Numbered from the stretch's first letter, positions 1-8,823 are shown. The stretch is 33,960 bases of DNA from Cytophagaceae bacterium (GCA_029237685.1 JAQZBV010000063.1:1-33960); one strand, 5' to 3'. Numbers and translations are program-made. The notes: generated by a model not told the origin, from the sequence alone.

Positions 1-495
1 GTAAGTATAAGGAGCAACTCCACCGGCAACAGCAGTGATGGAAGCAGTTCCGTCATTGTCTCCGTTACAGGTAACGTTATCCTGATCCGGTGTTGCTGTA
101 ATCGGAGCAGGTTCACTTATTGATAAACCTGCAAAATTACATACCGCAAAACCGGTTGTAATTTTGGTTTGCACACTGATAAAGAAACTAGGATCTGAAG
201 GAAGATTAGTGAATGTATAAGTATCACCGGCTTGGGTAATGGATTGGAAGCTAATGGTGGAACCGGCAATGGTAAATGTATAAGGAGCTCCTCCTCCTGA
301 GACAATTACACTCACACTACCTGTTGTAGCGCCGTTGCAGGTAGGAGGAGTAATGTCATAAATTACAGAAACCCCTGAAGAGGCGGGGAAACATTGTGCA
401 TTGGCATCTTGTCCTGAAAAAAGAACAACCACAGCCATTATGCCAAGCAATGCTTTTACTACACCGGTATAAACTTTTCCTATTCTATCATTCAT
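1..495 (-). CDS. Secreted SprB-repeat surface protein, 5' part only
   Basis: Only the first 165 codons are inside the window; the gene continues beyond base 1. The start is the ATG at 495-493. It overlaps the stop codon of the upstream gene as ATGA, so translation is probably coupled. Residues 1-34 form a signal peptide with a hydrophobic core (ALLGIMAVVVLF) and an ANAQ cleavage region. After this come beta-rich repeats with the SprB-repeat pattern: PTCNGATTGSVSVIVSGGGAPYTF and, later, VTCNGDNDGTASITAVAGGVAPYTY, each about 40-80 residues. Such repeats build large adhesins exported by the type IX system in gliding Bacteroidota. Full length and any C-terminal sorting domain cannot be seen, so adhesin is an inference from the repeats. 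Confidence 0.75.
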   Translation of the reverse strand, partial: MNDRIGKVYTGVVKALLGIMAVVVLFSGQDANAQCFPASSGVSVIYDITPPTCNGATTGSVSVIVSGGGAPYTFTIAGSTISFQSITQAGDTYTFTNLPSDPSFFISVQTKITTGFAVCNFAGLSISEPAPITATPDQDNVTCNGDNDGTASITAVAGGVAPYTY

Positions 496-845
496 TGCAT
501 AGGTGTTAATTCAATGATTTTCTGCAACACATGTTTCTCCGCATCCTGAACCATGATGGTGTAATTTCCAACTCCCAAGTTTTTAAGTTCAACCCTCTCA
601 CTTTTGTATACCTGTGAAGGACTAAAAGTACTGATCACTTGTATCGTGTAAGGCGCAGTTCCACCTGATACATTTAAGAACAAAACGCCATCATTGCTGC
701 TGGCAGATTGAGGGTGCTCTATCTTGACATCAAGCATCAGTGGTTGCGTCGAAAGCTCTAATGGCTGATTTCCATTCCAGGAATGATGAGTAAAAGAACT
801 TCCCAGGAAAAGGAATAAAAACAAAAGGGATACAAGTTTTTTCAT
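492..845 (-). CDS. Small secreted protein with one SprB-like domain
   Basis: A 117-residue protein. I chose the ATG at 845 because it opens directly on a signal peptide (MKKLVSLLFLFLFLGSSFTH). The frame stays open upstream to 977, but that stretch is lysine-rich and not protein-like. The mature part carries one SprB-like beta domain: NDGVLFLNVSGGTAPYTIQV, then LKNLGVGNYTIMVQDA. There are no cysteines. The stop overlaps the start of the following large SprB-repeat gene by 4 bp (ATGA), so the pair is one transcription unit. It may be an accessory or partner of the large surface protein, but I know no characterised homologue; function unknown. Confidence 0.65.
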   Translation of the reverse strand: MKKLVSLLFLFLFLGSSFTHHSWNGNQPLELSTQPLMLDVKIEHPQSASSNDGVLFLNVSGGTAPYTIQVISTFSPSQVYKSERVELKNLGVGNYTIMVQDAEKHVLQKIIELTPMQ

Positions 846-1046
846 AGTTGACAAAACACAACTTAAACGTCTTTTACGGCTAATATTCTGTATAGGTTGT
901 TGTTTTCTGGTGTATTGTATAAGAAAAATTACATTTTTCGTACATAAAAAGATCTTTTGTGTGCTAAAACTAAGCATTTTAATGAAAAAATGACCAGGGA
1001 TTATACAATATTTTACATTGACGTGCTATCCGTTGGGGAATTACAG

Positions 1047-1077
1047 TTTCACAATATCATTCTTTATTGTAGATTTG
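1047..1077 (+). promoter_or_regulatory. Predicted promoter of the aconitase gene
   Basis: TTTC at 1047-1050, a 19-bp spacer, then TAGATTTG at 1070-1077. The second element matches the Bacteroidota -7 consensus TAnnTTTG exactly; the first differs from TTTG by one base. The start codon is 55 bp downstream. It lies in the 286-bp divergent gap between the secreted-protein pair and the aconitase gene. Confidence 0.5.
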
Positions 1078-1131
1078 TTTATTCTAACTGTTCTAGAGTT
1101 TTAATCAAACAAAGCAAGAAATCTATTAATT

Positions 1132-3399
1132 ATGGCATTTGACATTGAAATGATTAAGGCGGTGTACGAGCGTTTTCCTCAACGCGTGGAAGCTGCCCGT
1201 AAACTGGTTGGGCGTCCTTTGACACTTACTGAAAAGATTCTTTATTCTCACTTAACAGATGCTCTTCCTGGAAAAGCATTTGAAAGAGGTAAATCATATG
1301 TTGATTTTAACCCAGACAGGGTAGCGATGCAAGATGCAACGGCTCAGATGGCTTTGCTTCAATTCATGCAGGCCGGTCGTCCTAAAGTAGCTGTACCTTC
1401 TACTGTTCACTGTGATCACTTGATCACGGCTAAAGTTGGTGCAAAAAATGACTTAGCTGTTGCCAATACAGAATCTAAAGAAGTGTTTGACTTTTTATCT
1501 TCTGTTTCTAATAAATACGGTATAGGTTTCTGGAAGCCGGGTGCTGGTATCATTCACCAGGTAGTGCTTGAAAACTATGCCTTCCCGGGTGGTATGATGA
1601 TCGGTACGGATTCTCATACGGTGAATGCAGGTGGTTTGGGTATGTTGGCAATTGGTGTTGGTGGAGCGGATGCTTGCGACGTAATGGCTGGTCTTCCTTG
1701 GGAATTGAAATTCCCTAAATTGATCGGTGTAAAGTTGACCGGTAAATTATCCGGTTGGACTGCCGCTAAAGACGTTATTTTGAAAGTGGCTGGTATCTTA
1801 ACTGTAAAAGGTGGTACTGGTGCTGTAGTAGAATATTTCGGTGATGGAGCCATCTCTTTGTCTTGCACAGGCAAAGGAACAATCTGTAACATGGGCGCTG
1901 AAATCGGTGCCACAACATCTACTTTCGGTTACGATGAGTCCATGGAGCGTTACTTGCGTTCTTCTGGTCGTAACGATGTAGCTGATTTGGCAAACGGCGT
2001 CAAGCAGCATTTGACTGCGGATCCGGAAGTATATGCTAATCCTGAACAATATTTTGATCAAGTAATTGAAATCAATTTGTCTGAATTGGAACCACATGTA
2101 AATGGTCCATTTACTCCAGACTTGGCAACTCCTATTTCTAAATTGAAAGAAGAAGCGACTAAAAACGGCTGGCCTCTAAATATCGAATGGGGATTGATCG
2201 GTTCTTGTACCAACTCTTCTTACGAAGATTTGGCTCGTTCTTCTTCTATCGCTAAACAAGCCATAGACAAAGGTCTTTCAACTAAGGCAGAATTCGGTAT
2301 CAATCCTGGTTCTGAACAAGTACGCTACACGGCAGAAAGAGACGGTTTACTTGGCATCTTCACAGATTTGAAAGCGACCATCTTTACCAATGCCTGCGGA
2401 CCATGCATCGGGATGTGGGATCGTGTAGGTGCTGAGAAAGCGCAAAAAAATACCATCATCCACTCGTTCAACCGCAACTTCGCGAAACGTGCCGATGGTA
2501 ACCCTAATACTTACGCATTCGTGGCTTCTCCGGAAATCGTAGCGGCGATGGCGATTGCAGGTAGCTTAGGTTTCAATCCTATGACGGATACTTTAACAAA
2601 CAATAAAGGAGAACAAGTGAAATTGGACCCTCCGAAAGGCGATGAATTACCTGCTAAAGGATTTGCCGTAGAAGATGCAGGTTTCCAAGCTCCGGCAGCC
2701 GATGGCTCTGGTGTTACAGTAGCGGTATCTCCAACATCTGATCGCCTTCAATTACTTGATCCATTTACACCGTGGGAAGGTACTGATCTTACAGGCTTGA
2801 AATTGTTGATCAAAGCAAAAGGAAAATGTACAACAGATCATATTTCTATGGCTGGTCCTTGGTTGAAATACCGTGGCCACTTGGATAATATTTCTAATAA
2901 CATGTTGATCGGTGCTGTGAACTTCTTTAATGAGAAAACAGACAGCGTAAAAAATCAATTGTCAGGTCAATATGCTCCGGTACCTGCTACTCAGCGTGCA
3001 TACAAAGCCGCTAACATCGGTACAATCGTAGTAGGAGATGAAAACTATGGAGAAGGTTCTTCTCGTGAGCATGCAGCCATGGAGCCTCGTCACTTGGGGG
3101 TTCGTGCAGTATTGGTGAAATCATTCGCTCGTATTCACGAAACGAACTTGAAGAAACAGGGAATGCTTGGTTTAACGTTTGCCGATAAAGAAGACTACAA
3201 TAAAATACAGGAAGACGATGTCATCGATATTCTTGGTTTGACTTCTTTTGCTCCTAACGTACCATTGACACTTCGTTTCACTCACAAAGACGGATCAGTA
3301 GATGAAATCAAAGCGAACCATACTTACAATGAACAACAAATCGAGTGGTTCAAAGCAGGTGGCGCGTTGAACATCATTCGTGCTAGTGTTAAAGCTTAA
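1132..3399 (+). CDS. acn: Aconitate hydratase, mitochondrial type
   Basis: A 755-residue enzyme that isomerises citrate to isocitrate through cis-aconitate in the TCA cycle, in the cytoplasm. The three cluster ligands are visible: Cys359 in GSCTNSS, and Cys422 and Cys425 in ACGPCIG. Substrate-site signatures include GTDSHT near residue 160 and [10 protein letters not shown] near 643. The length and the N-terminal half ([20 protein letters not shown]) fit the mitochondrial aconitase subfamily rather than the ~890-residue AcnA or the AcnB type. The swivel domain is complete and the C-terminus is intact. The gene stands alone, with its own predicted promoter and a terminator behind it. I give a generic symbol because acnA/acnB naming is inconsistent for this subfamily. 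Confidence 0.95.
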   Translation: MAFDIEMIKAVYERFPQRVEAARKLVGRPLTLTEKILYSHLTDALPGKAFERGKSYVDFNPDRVAMQDATAQMALLQFMQAGRPKVAVPSTVHCDHLITAKVGAKNDLAVANTESKEVFDFLSSVSNKYGIGFWKPGAGIIHQVVLENYAFPGGMMIGTDSHTVNAGGLGMLAIGVGGADACDVMAGLPWELKFPKLIGVKLTGKLSGWTAAKDVILKVAGILTVKGGTGAVVEYFGDGAISLSCTGKGTICNMGAEIGATTSTFGYDESMERYLRSSGRNDVADLANGVKQHLTADPEVYANPEQYFDQVIEINLSELEPHVNGPFTPDLATPISKLKEEATKNGWPLNIEWGLIGSCTNSSYEDLARSSSIAKQAIDKGLSTKAEFGINPGSEQVRYTAERDGLLGIFTDLKATIFTNACGPCIGMWDRVGAEKAQKNTIIHSFNRNFAKRADGNPNTYAFVASPEIVAAMAIAGSLGFNPMTDTLTNNKGEQVKLDPPKGDELPAKGFAVEDAGFQAPAADGSGVTVAVSPTSDRLQLLDPFTPWEGTDLTGLKLLIKAKGKCTTDHISMAGPWLKYRGHLDNISNNMLIGAVNFFNEKTDSVKNQLSGQYAPVPATQRAYKAANIGTIVVGDENYGEGSSREHAAMEPRHLGVRAVLVKSFARIHETNLKKQGMLGLTFADKEDYNKIQEDDVIDILGLTSFAPNVPLTLRFTHKDGSVDEIKANHTYNEQQIEWFKAGGALNIIRASVKA

Positions 3400-3405
3400 G
3401 GACAG

Positions 3406-3433
3406 AAAACTGAGAGCTGAAAACTGAAAACAG
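3406..3433. repeat. Degenerate heptamer array after the aconitase stop
   Basis: Four 7-bp units, AAAACTG AGAGCTG AAAACTG AAAACAG, starting 6 bp after the TAA of the aconitase gene. The unit is the reverse complement of the CAGTTTT unit of the perfect array at 3498-3546, so the two arrays face each other across the terminator. Confidence 0.75.
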
Positions 3434-3440
3434 ATAAATA

Positions 3441-3478
3441 AAAAAGAGTCCGCTAGTTAATAGCCGACTCTTTTTTTA
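3441..3478. terminator. Bidirectional intrinsic terminator
   Basis: Arms GAGTC-c-GCTA (3446-3455) and TAGC-c-GACTC (3461-3470) pair around a GTTAA loop with one C-C mismatch. A run of A precedes the stem and a run of seven T follows it, so it can end transcription from both sides. It sits between the convergent aconitase and receiver genes. Confidence 0.8.
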
Positions 3479-3497
3479 TTTACTATAATTTTTATTT

Positions 3498-3546
3498 CAG
3501 TTTTCAGTTTTCAGTTTTCAGTTTTCAGTTTTCAGTTTTCAGTTTT
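3498..3546. repeat. Perfect 7 x 7-bp tandem repeat (CAGTTTT)
   Basis: Seven uninterrupted copies of CAGTTTT, ending 2 bp before the stop codon of the minus-strand receiver gene (TAG at 3551-3549). Read along that gene, the array is (AAAACTG)7 directly behind its stop, the same sense as the shorter array behind the aconitase stop. Confidence 0.9.
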
Positions 3547-3548
3547 CT

Positions 3549-3950
3549 CTATCTGTTGTAAGTCATCTCCAAAATCTTGCCATACGCCTGCGCACTGAAT
3601 GGTTTCTCCATATACCCAATCACATTTTCAAAATCAGCCGATTGTTTTTTATCGTCGGGATTCACTGAAGACGTATACATAATCACCTGTATTTTTTTGT
3701 TTAATCCTACTTCACGCATTTTTTGCAGGAATTCAAACCCATTCATTTTAGGCATATTGATATCCAGCAACAATACGTCCGGCAAGGGTTCTGATGCATC
3801 CAACATTTGTTTTAACTTATCTAAAGCTTCCATCGGTTTAGAAAAAGTAGTGACCTCGCAATCCTTGTCAAAGTTTGCCAAAAGCTTTTTTGTAACGAAG
3901 TTGATGGCTTCATCATCGTCTATTATAAATGCTTTTTTGACATGTTTCAT
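3549..3950 (-). CDS. Stand-alone response regulator receiver protein
   Basis: A 133-residue CheY-like receiver with no output domain. Acidic pocket Asp11-Asp13 (IIDDDEA), phospho-acceptor Asp63 (LLLDINMPKMNG), the Thr/Ser switch at 93-95 (MYTSS) and Lys116 (EKPF) are all present, so phosphorylation should work. Such regulators act by protein-protein contact with a kinase or effector. It begins 32 bp after the stop of the DUF58 gene on the same strand, so the two are probably cotranscribed. The partner kinase cannot be named from the window; the histidine kinase at 31.8 kb is too far away to assume a link. Confidence 0.88.
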   Translation of the reverse strand: MKHVKKAFIIDDDEAINFVTKKLLANFDKDCEVTTFSKPMEALDKLKQMLDASEPLPDVLLLDINMPKMNGFEFLQKMREVGLNKKIQVIMYTSSVNPDDKKQSADFENVIGYMEKPFSAQAYGKILEMTYNR

Positions 3951-3982
3951 AAGCTAAAAGTTAATAAATAATGAGTCGTTTT

Positions 3983-4891
3983 TTAAACAAGCATCTTTGT
4001 ACGTTTTACCAGATAAGGAGTCAAAACCTGATCCACCGGTTGACGCACATCGCATTCAATCAAATCAATTTTATATTGCGCACATTTTTCGTAAATATTA
4101 TACATCAGTTTTTTCATCTTCTCCTGATATTGCTGGCGAATTTGAACGGGATGTAATTTTACTTTTTCTTTTGTTTCAATGTCAATGAATTCATACGGCC
4201 TGTTTTCAAACGAAAAGTCAAATTCAGTGGATTGATCTATCGTATGAAAAACAAGCACCTCGTGTTTGTTGTGTTTTAGGTTCCGTAAAGCTAAAAAGAC
4301 TTCTTCTATATTTTCTTGTTCCAACATGTCTGAAAAAACAATGACCATTGCTCGGCGTCCTACCTGGTCGGCAATCGTTTGTATCGCTTGACTGACCATG
4401 GTCCGATTATTCGCCACAGGAGGGTTCGCCACCGTTTTTTCAAGAATAGAGATCAATTGGTTAAGATGAGACCCCGTACTTTTAAGTGGACTTTGAAACT
4501 GAATTTGATCGGAGAATGTGGCAATACCAAAGGCATCCCGCTGTTTTTGAAACAATTGAAGCAGACAGGCTACTGCCAGGGCGCTAAATCTAATTTTTAG
4601 GTGAGTATCCTGCGGATAGTACATGGATCCTGATACATCCAATAAAACATAACAGCGCAGATTGGTTTCCTCCTCATAGCGCTTGGTGTATAATCGGTCC
4701 GTTTTGGCGAAGACCTTCCAATCGATATGTCGGGTGCTTTCTCCAGGGTTGTAAATGCGGTGTTCCGCAAATTCAACGGAGAAACCGTGAAAAGGAGATT
4801 GATGAAGGCCGGTTATAAACCCTTCCACCTGTTTACGGGCAAGTAAATCGAGGTGTTTGAATATCGAAATGTCTTCTAAGTTAATATTCAT
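3983..4891 (-). CDS. DUF58 domain protein with vWA-like fold
   Basis: A 302-residue cytoplasmic protein of the DUF58 family. The N-terminal part has the family pattern GEHR-like FAEHRIYNPGESTRHIDWKVFAKTDRLYTKRYEEE (residues ~41-75). A von Willebrand A-like region follows, with a MIDAS-type DxSxS motif at Asp85-Ser87-Ser89 (LLDVSGSMYYP). No transmembrane segment is seen, so it is the soluble type. In many genomes this family is encoded beside a MoxR AAA+ ATPase and Bat proteins; neither is next to it here. The molecular role is not established. It is divergent from the PUR-like gene and probably shares a transcript with the receiver gene downstream. Confidence 0.85.
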   Translation of the reverse strand: MNINLEDISIFKHLDLLARKQVEGFITGLHQSPFHGFSVEFAEHRIYNPGESTRHIDWKVFAKTDRLYTKRYEEETNLRCYVLLDVSGSMYYPQDTHLKIRFSALAVACLLQLFQKQRDAFGIATFSDQIQFQSPLKSTGSHLNQLISILEKTVANPPVANNRTMVSQAIQTIADQVGRRAMVIVFSDMLEQENIEEVFLALRNLKHNKHEVLVFHTIDQSTEFDFSFENRPYEFIDIETKEKVKLHPVQIRQQYQEKMKKLMYNIYEKCAQYKIDLIECDVRQPVDQVLTPYLVKRTKMLV

Positions 4892-4988
4892 TACGTCAGG
4901 TTATAATAGGCTTTTAAGGGTATTAAGTAACTAAATTTCACTTATTTACACTCTCAAATTGTGCTATTCGAAGGGAATAGCTAATTTA

Positions 4989-5019
4989 TTTGAAACTTAA
5001 TTAAAAAAAATTACATTTA
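4989..5019 (+). promoter_or_regulatory. Predicted promoter of the PUR-like gene
   Basis: TTTG at 4989-4992, a 19-bp spacer, then TACATTTA at 5012-5019, one base off the TAnnTTTG consensus. The GTG start lies 36 bp downstream. The surroundings are strongly A/T-rich. Confidence 0.5.
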
Positions 5020-5054
5020 CTTACATTTTATCACCTATAAAATTTTAGAGTACC

Positions 5055-5396
5055 GTGGAAGAGAACAAAGACAAGGAGCACGTTGAAATTTACTCTAAGC
5101 GAGTAAAGGCAGGGAAGCGCACTTATTTTTTCGACATTAAATCCACTCGTTCCAACGATTATTACTTGACGATTACCGAAAGTAAAAAGAGATTTAAGGA
5201 CGATGGCTTTTTTTATGAGAAACATAAGATTTTTCTGTACAAAGAAGATTTTGGTAAGTTTCTAGAAGCGCTGCAACAAACCATTGATCATGTCAAGACG
5301 GAGCTGTTGCCCGATGTAGACTTTGAAAAATTTAATCAACCGGCGGAAGAAGAAGAAAATACCGCAAGCGGAGATACAGAATTGAAATGGGAATAA
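5055..5396 (+). CDS. PUR family DNA/RNA-binding protein (DUF3276)
   Basis: A 113-residue protein with one PUR-alpha-like domain: IYSKRVKAGKRTYFFDIKST, then SNDYYLTITESKKRF and HKIFLYKEDFGKFLEAL. This is the beta-beta-beta-beta-alpha pattern of the family, with the aromatic and basic residues that contact single-stranded nucleic acid. The C-terminus is an acidic tail (PAEEEENTASGD). The start is GTG at 5055; no in-frame ATG lies near. Bacterial PUR proteins bind DNA and RNA and may act in regulation, but the target here is unknown. It stands 105 bp before ychF on the same strand. Confidence 0.85.
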   Translation: MEENKDKEHVEIYSKRVKAGKRTYFFDIKSTRSNDYYLTITESKKRFKDDGFFYEKHKIFLYKEDFGKFLEALQQTIDHVKTELLPDVDFEKFNQPAEEEENTASGDTELKWE

Positions 5397-5470
5397 CCCT
5401 GGGACTCTCTAATAAAAGAAGCTTTTTTTCATTTTTGTTACTTCAGAGCTCTTTTTAACAAAGAGTGTCC

Positions 5471-5478
5471 TATTTTTG
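5471..5478 (+). promoter_or_regulatory. Possible -7 element before ychF
   Basis: TATTTTTG fits TAnnTTTG and lies 23 bp before the ATG. No TTTG is present at the right distance upstream, so the call is weak. Confidence 0.3.
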
Positions 5479-5501
5479 TAAAAGACATAAAATTAGAATT
5501 A

Positions 5502-6599
5502 ATGGGTTTGCAGTGTGGGATTGTAGGATTGCCTAATGTAGGTAAGTCAACCCTTTTTAATGCGCTATCAAATGCAAAAGCGGAAGCAGCTAACTATCCC
5601 TTTTGTACAATTGAACCAAATGTAGGAGTTGTTACAGTTCCTGACGAGCGTTTGGAGACTTTGGAGTCGTTAGTTCATCCGGAAAGGGTTTTGCCAGCAG
5701 TCATCGAGTTTGTTGATATTGCCGGTTTGGTAAAAGGGGCATCAAAGGGGGAAGGCTTGGGGAATAAATTCCTCGCCAACATCCGTGAAGTAGATGCTAT
5801 CATTCACGTCGTGCGTTGTTTCGAAGATGACAATGTGGTACACGTGGCTGGTAAAGTAGACCCGATTGCTGACAAAGAAATTATAGATACAGAACTACAG
5901 TTGAAAGACTTAGATTCAGTAGAGAAGAAGATAGCAAAAGTGGAGAAAGCTGCCAAGGCTGGTGATGCGAAAGCGAAGAAGGAACTTGCTAATTTGATGC
6001 TTTTTAAAAATCATTTGTTAGAAGGTAAAAGTGCCAGAAGCCTTGATCTTGACGAGGAAGATAAAAAGGTAGTGGATGATATACACTTACTTACGATCAA
6101 AAAAGTAATCTATGTAGCCAACGTAGATGAGAAATCATTGCCTGATGGAAACATTTATGTAGAGCAACTGAAAGCTAATGTAGCAGCGGAAAACGCAGAT
6201 GTAATCATCTTGTGTGCAGCCATTGAAGCGCAGATTGCAGAGCTGACGGATGCAGAAGAAAGGGCACTGTTTTTGCAAGAATACAAGTTGACTGATTCAG
6301 GATTGAACAAACTGATCAAGTCTTCTTTCGCATTGCTGAATTTGATCACTTACTTTACTGCGGGAGTTAAAGAAGTGAGAGCCTGGACCATTAAAAAGGG
6401 ATGGAAGGCTCCGCAGGCTGCAGGTGTTATCCATACTGATTTTGAAAAAGGGTTTATTAAAGCGGAAGTAATTAAATTGAAGGATTTTCAGCAGTTCAAA
6501 ACAGAGGTTGCCTGTCGCGAGAATGGCAAAAGCTCTATTGAAGGCAAAGAATACCTGGTAGAAGATGGCGACATCATGCATTTTAGATTCAATGTTTAA
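5502..6599 (+). CDS. ychF: YchF, Obg-family P-loop NTPase
   Basis: A 365-residue protein of normal family length. The P-loop is GLPNVGKST at residues 9-17. The switch II region reads [20 protein letters not shown], without the catalytic His-type residue of classical GTPases. The base-specificity motif is NVDE in place of NKxD, which in this family goes with preference for ATP over GTP. A coiled-coil insertion lies at about residues 135-175. A TGS domain closes the protein ([13 protein letters not shown] to [16 protein letters not shown]). YchF binds ribosomes and influences translation and stress responses. The gene is complete and precedes the cas6-like gene by 82 bp. Confidence 0.95.
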   Translation: MGLQCGIVGLPNVGKSTLFNALSNAKAEAANYPFCTIEPNVGVVTVPDERLETLESLVHPERVLPAVIEFVDIAGLVKGASKGEGLGNKFLANIREVDAIIHVVRCFEDDNVVHVAGKVDPIADKEIIDTELQLKDLDSVEKKIAKVEKAAKAGDAKAKKELANLMLFKNHLLEGKSARSLDLDEEDKKVVDDIHLLTIKKVIYVANVDEKSLPDGNIYVEQLKANVAAENADVIILCAAIEAQIAELTDAEERALFLQEYKLTDSGLNKLIKSSFALLNLITYFTAGVKEVRAWTIKKGWKAPQAAGVIHTDFEKGFIKAEVIKLKDFQQFKTEVACRENGKSSIEGKEYLVEDGDIMHFRFNV

Positions 6600-6621
6600 A
6601 CATTGAAACAAATTTTGTAGT

Positions 6622-6653
6622 TTTGTTGTTAGGGTAGGTCAGAAGTATATTTT
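6622..6653 (+). promoter_or_regulatory. Predicted promoter of the cas6-like gene
   Basis: TTTG at 6622-6625, a 20-bp spacer, then TATATTTT at 6646-6653, one base off TAnnTTTG. The GTG start is 28 bp downstream. It suggests the gene is transcribed on its own and not only by read-through from ychF. Confidence 0.4.
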
Positions 6654-6681
6654 AAATATTTTTTCTAAACAGATAAAAGTC

Positions 6682-7473
6682 GTGAGAGTAAGAATAATTT
6701 TTGGTTTAAAGAATAAAGGGGCTTACGTTCCTTTTCACCATCAGTATTTGATACACGAGTTTGTTCAGCCTTACATTGAGCGTTACGAGAGCGCGATTGG
6801 TAAGACGGCAGACAACTATAATTTCTCCGCGTTGAAAGGACAAACCAGAGTTGGAAAAGACGGATTGCATTTCTATTCCAGCAAAGTTACTTTGGTTTTT
6901 TCTTCCATTGACAAGGAGTTGATAGATTCAGTGATCAAAGGTATTTTCGCACAGGAAGAGGTGATGATCGGAAGATTAGAACTTAATCCTATGAATGTTG
7001 ACATGGAGCAAGTACCGGTATTGACCAATGAAACAAAATTCATTTGTCTTTCACCGTTGTCCATTGTACATCCAAGTGACGGAGGTATTGATGCCAAAAG
7101 ATTTGTTAGTCCTACCTTAGATGAGTTTTCAGATCATTTGTTTGAAAGCACCATGATGAGAATGGAAAAAGCGGGTTACACTCAAGATCAATTAGCTGCT
7201 TTCTTCAAATTTCAATTGGTACCGGATGCCGATTACCTTGGTAAAATTAAAAACGAAGAGAAGAAGTTCGCTCGTATTTTCCCGGTTTATTTCGAAGGAA
7301 ACAAAGCGGAAGTAAGAGGCTATACTTTCCCATTCACGTTGTATGCTGATCCTGAAGTACAAAAATTTGTATTCAACGCGGGTATCGGGGTATTGACTGA
7401 AAGAGGCTTTGGTATGTTGGACATTGCCAATGCTGATCCTAATCAACGCGTAACGGCATACGATATTAAATAA
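6682..7473 (+). CDS. cas6: Cas6-like CRISPR RNA endoribonuclease, solitary
   Basis: A 263-residue protein starting at GTG. It has the Cas6/RAMP layout: an N-terminal ferredoxin-like start (MRVRIIFGLK), the first helix region VPFHHQYLIHEFVQPYI carrying His19, His20 and His25 as candidate catalytic residues, and a C-terminal glycine-rich loop GIGVLTERGFGM (Gly234, Gly236, Gly242, Gly244) that marks the family. Cas6 cuts repeat RNA to release crRNAs. No CRISPR array or other cas gene lies in the 33.9 kb, so the usual context is missing. It may serve an array elsewhere in the genome or be a solitary protein with another RNA target. It ends 6 bp from the stop of the convergent plug-protein gene, and its sequence shows no decay. 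Confidence 0.8.
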   Translation: MRVRIIFGLKNKGAYVPFHHQYLIHEFVQPYIERYESAIGKTADNYNFSALKGQTRVGKDGLHFYSSKVTLVFSSIDKELIDSVIKGIFAQEEVMIGRLELNPMNVDMEQVPVLTNETKFICLSPLSIVHPSDGGIDAKRFVSPTLDEFSDHLFESTMMRMEKAGYTQDQLAAFFKFQLVPDADYLGKIKNEEKKFARIFPVYFEGNKAEVRGYTFPFTLYADPEVQKFVFNAGIGVLTERGFGMLDIANADPNQRVTAYDIK

Positions 7474-7479
7474 TCGTTA

Positions 7480-8754
7480 CTATCGGTTGAAGTTTGTATT
7501 GCCTACCGAACGCATCGTTTGGTAGCCTATGATGCGATCATAAAATTCTCCTGGAATACGGTAATAGACAATTACATCGTAAACATTTTCTGTTGCGCTG
7601 TAATTGCCTTCGTAATAGTTTTCATCCATTCCTTTTCCGGTCACGAAATAGCGGTAGTTGTAAATCCCTTGCTTTAATAGCATTTGGACTTCGTACGCTT
7701 CGTGTTCGCTGTTGTATTTCATGCGGTTTTCAGGTGCCAGCTCCCAATTACTGAGCGCTCCGTAGACGTATACATTAGCACCGGGCATTTCTTTGGTTTC
7801 GAGCGAGAAGGTTACATTGCCATAATCGGGTTCCAACCTTGAACCTCCGGTCTCGTAATTTTGAATGAAATAACGTCCGTTTAAATCGTTCCATAGAATA
7901 TACATTTTGGAGTTTCTGGTTTGATCCAGTGCAAGGATCACTTTCGTAGTGCTGTCTTTCGCTTTGATGAGTCGCCCTACATTAAATCCTCCAAAATAAA
8001 AACTGCGCATGTCAAAGTAGCGGTATTCATTACCTCCAGGAAAGGTCGTGGCATCATTGTAGAAAGTATATTCCAATTGCCTTAAATCTTCTCTGATGTA
8101 CAAAGGAGCCAAAGGCGCGGTCGCTGTTCTCCAATCGTAATTTTGCCGAACAATCACTTTCATTTGTACCGAAGGGTTCACTACGTTATAGCCCGGATAA
8201 AAAATATTAAAGTTCACCATCTGGTGTGTTCTCACTTTGGCGGTATTGTTAGGGAAACCTGCTTGTCCCTGAATGGTGATTCTGTTTTCAACGATCATAA
8301 ACCGACGCGTCAGCAAGACGTTGTTTTCATTTCCTTCTTCAAACACTTTGACTAAAAAGTTTCCACTTACCATCATGGACGGAATAATGGCCGTGTAATG
8401 TGTAAAGGGCACAAGTGTACCAATAGAGAATTGACGGCTTTGTATGAATATTTCATTGAAGTCTTTCATGTATTGAATACTTTTCAAATTGGAAGGAAGC
8501 CAATCTGCGTTGCAATGAATGATCTTGAAATAATAAGAATTGGCTTCTTCTCCAATTTCATCAAACTCCAAAGACAAGTCTTGAGTGCTGATGTAGGTAA
8601 TCGGCATGATGGCCGTATCTGCTGTGCGGGAATAGAATTGTACGGTTTTGATCGTTGATTTGAATACCGCGTCTACTAACGGAACGTCTGCTTTAGCATC
8701 GTGCAGAGATAAGCTGATCAGGCAAAGAAGAAAGACGGTCAATGATTTATTCAT
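7480..8754 (-). CDS. Type IX secretion system plug protein (DUF5103)
   Basis: A 424-residue secreted protein; I chose the ATG at 8754 over a GTG two codons upstream. Residues 1-23 form a signal peptide (SLTVFLLCLISLSLHDAKA). The rest is beta-rich and matches the DUF5103 family: an N-terminal domain (STIKTVQFYSR, ISTQDLSLEFDEIGEEANSYYFKIIHCNADW), a central YFDMRSFYFGG segment, and a C-terminal CBM-like sandwich (YVYGALSNWELAPENRMKYN, YNYRYFVTGKG). In Flavobacterium johnsoniae a DUF5103 protein closes the periplasmic side of the SprA translocon pore. No other T9SS gene is nearby. With the SprB-like proteins at the window start, it points to a T9SS-carrying, possibly gliding, cell. Confidence 0.8.
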   Translation of the reverse strand: MNKSLTVFLLCLISLSLHDAKADVPLVDAVFKSTIKTVQFYSRTADTAIMPITYISTQDLSLEFDEIGEEANSYYFKIIHCNADWLPSNLKSIQYMKDFNEIFIQSRQFSIGTLVPFTHYTAIIPSMMVSGNFLVKVFEEGNENNVLLTRRFMIVENRITIQGQAGFPNNTAKVRTHQMVNFNIFYPGYNVVNPSVQMKVIVRQNYDWRTATAPLAPLYIREDLRQLEYTFYNDATTFPGGNEYRYFDMRSFYFGGFNVGRLIKAKDSTTKVILALDQTRNSKMYILWNDLNGRYFIQNYETGGSRLEPDYGNVTFSLETKEMPGANVYVYGALSNWELAPENRMKYNSEHEAYEVQMLLKQGIYNYRYFVTGKGMDENYYEGNYSATENVYDVIVYYRIPGEFYDRIIGYQTMRSVGNTNFNR

Positions 8755-8823
8755 AGGCACAAGGTATATTTCCTTAACGACAGGACAAGGCTTAAATTAT
8801 AAAATAAGGCGGAGGTTTTGATT

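Noticed and set aside
492-977. Longer version of the small secreted protein, starting at 977
   Set aside because: The added 44 residues are basic and unstructured, and would bury a clear signal peptide that begins at 845.
957-1142. 61-codon plus-strand ORF before the aconitase gene
   Set aside because: It spans the predicted promoter, has A/T-driven composition and no family resemblance.
3498-3546. Regular repeats as a CRISPR array for the nearby Cas6
   Set aside because: Units are 7 bp with no spacers. None of the heptamer arrays has repeats of 24 bp or more alternating with unique DNA.
5397-5501. Terminator between the PUR-like gene and ychF
   Set aside because: Only a short imperfect stem (CTCTTT with AAAGAG) is present, without a T-run, so it is not enough to call.
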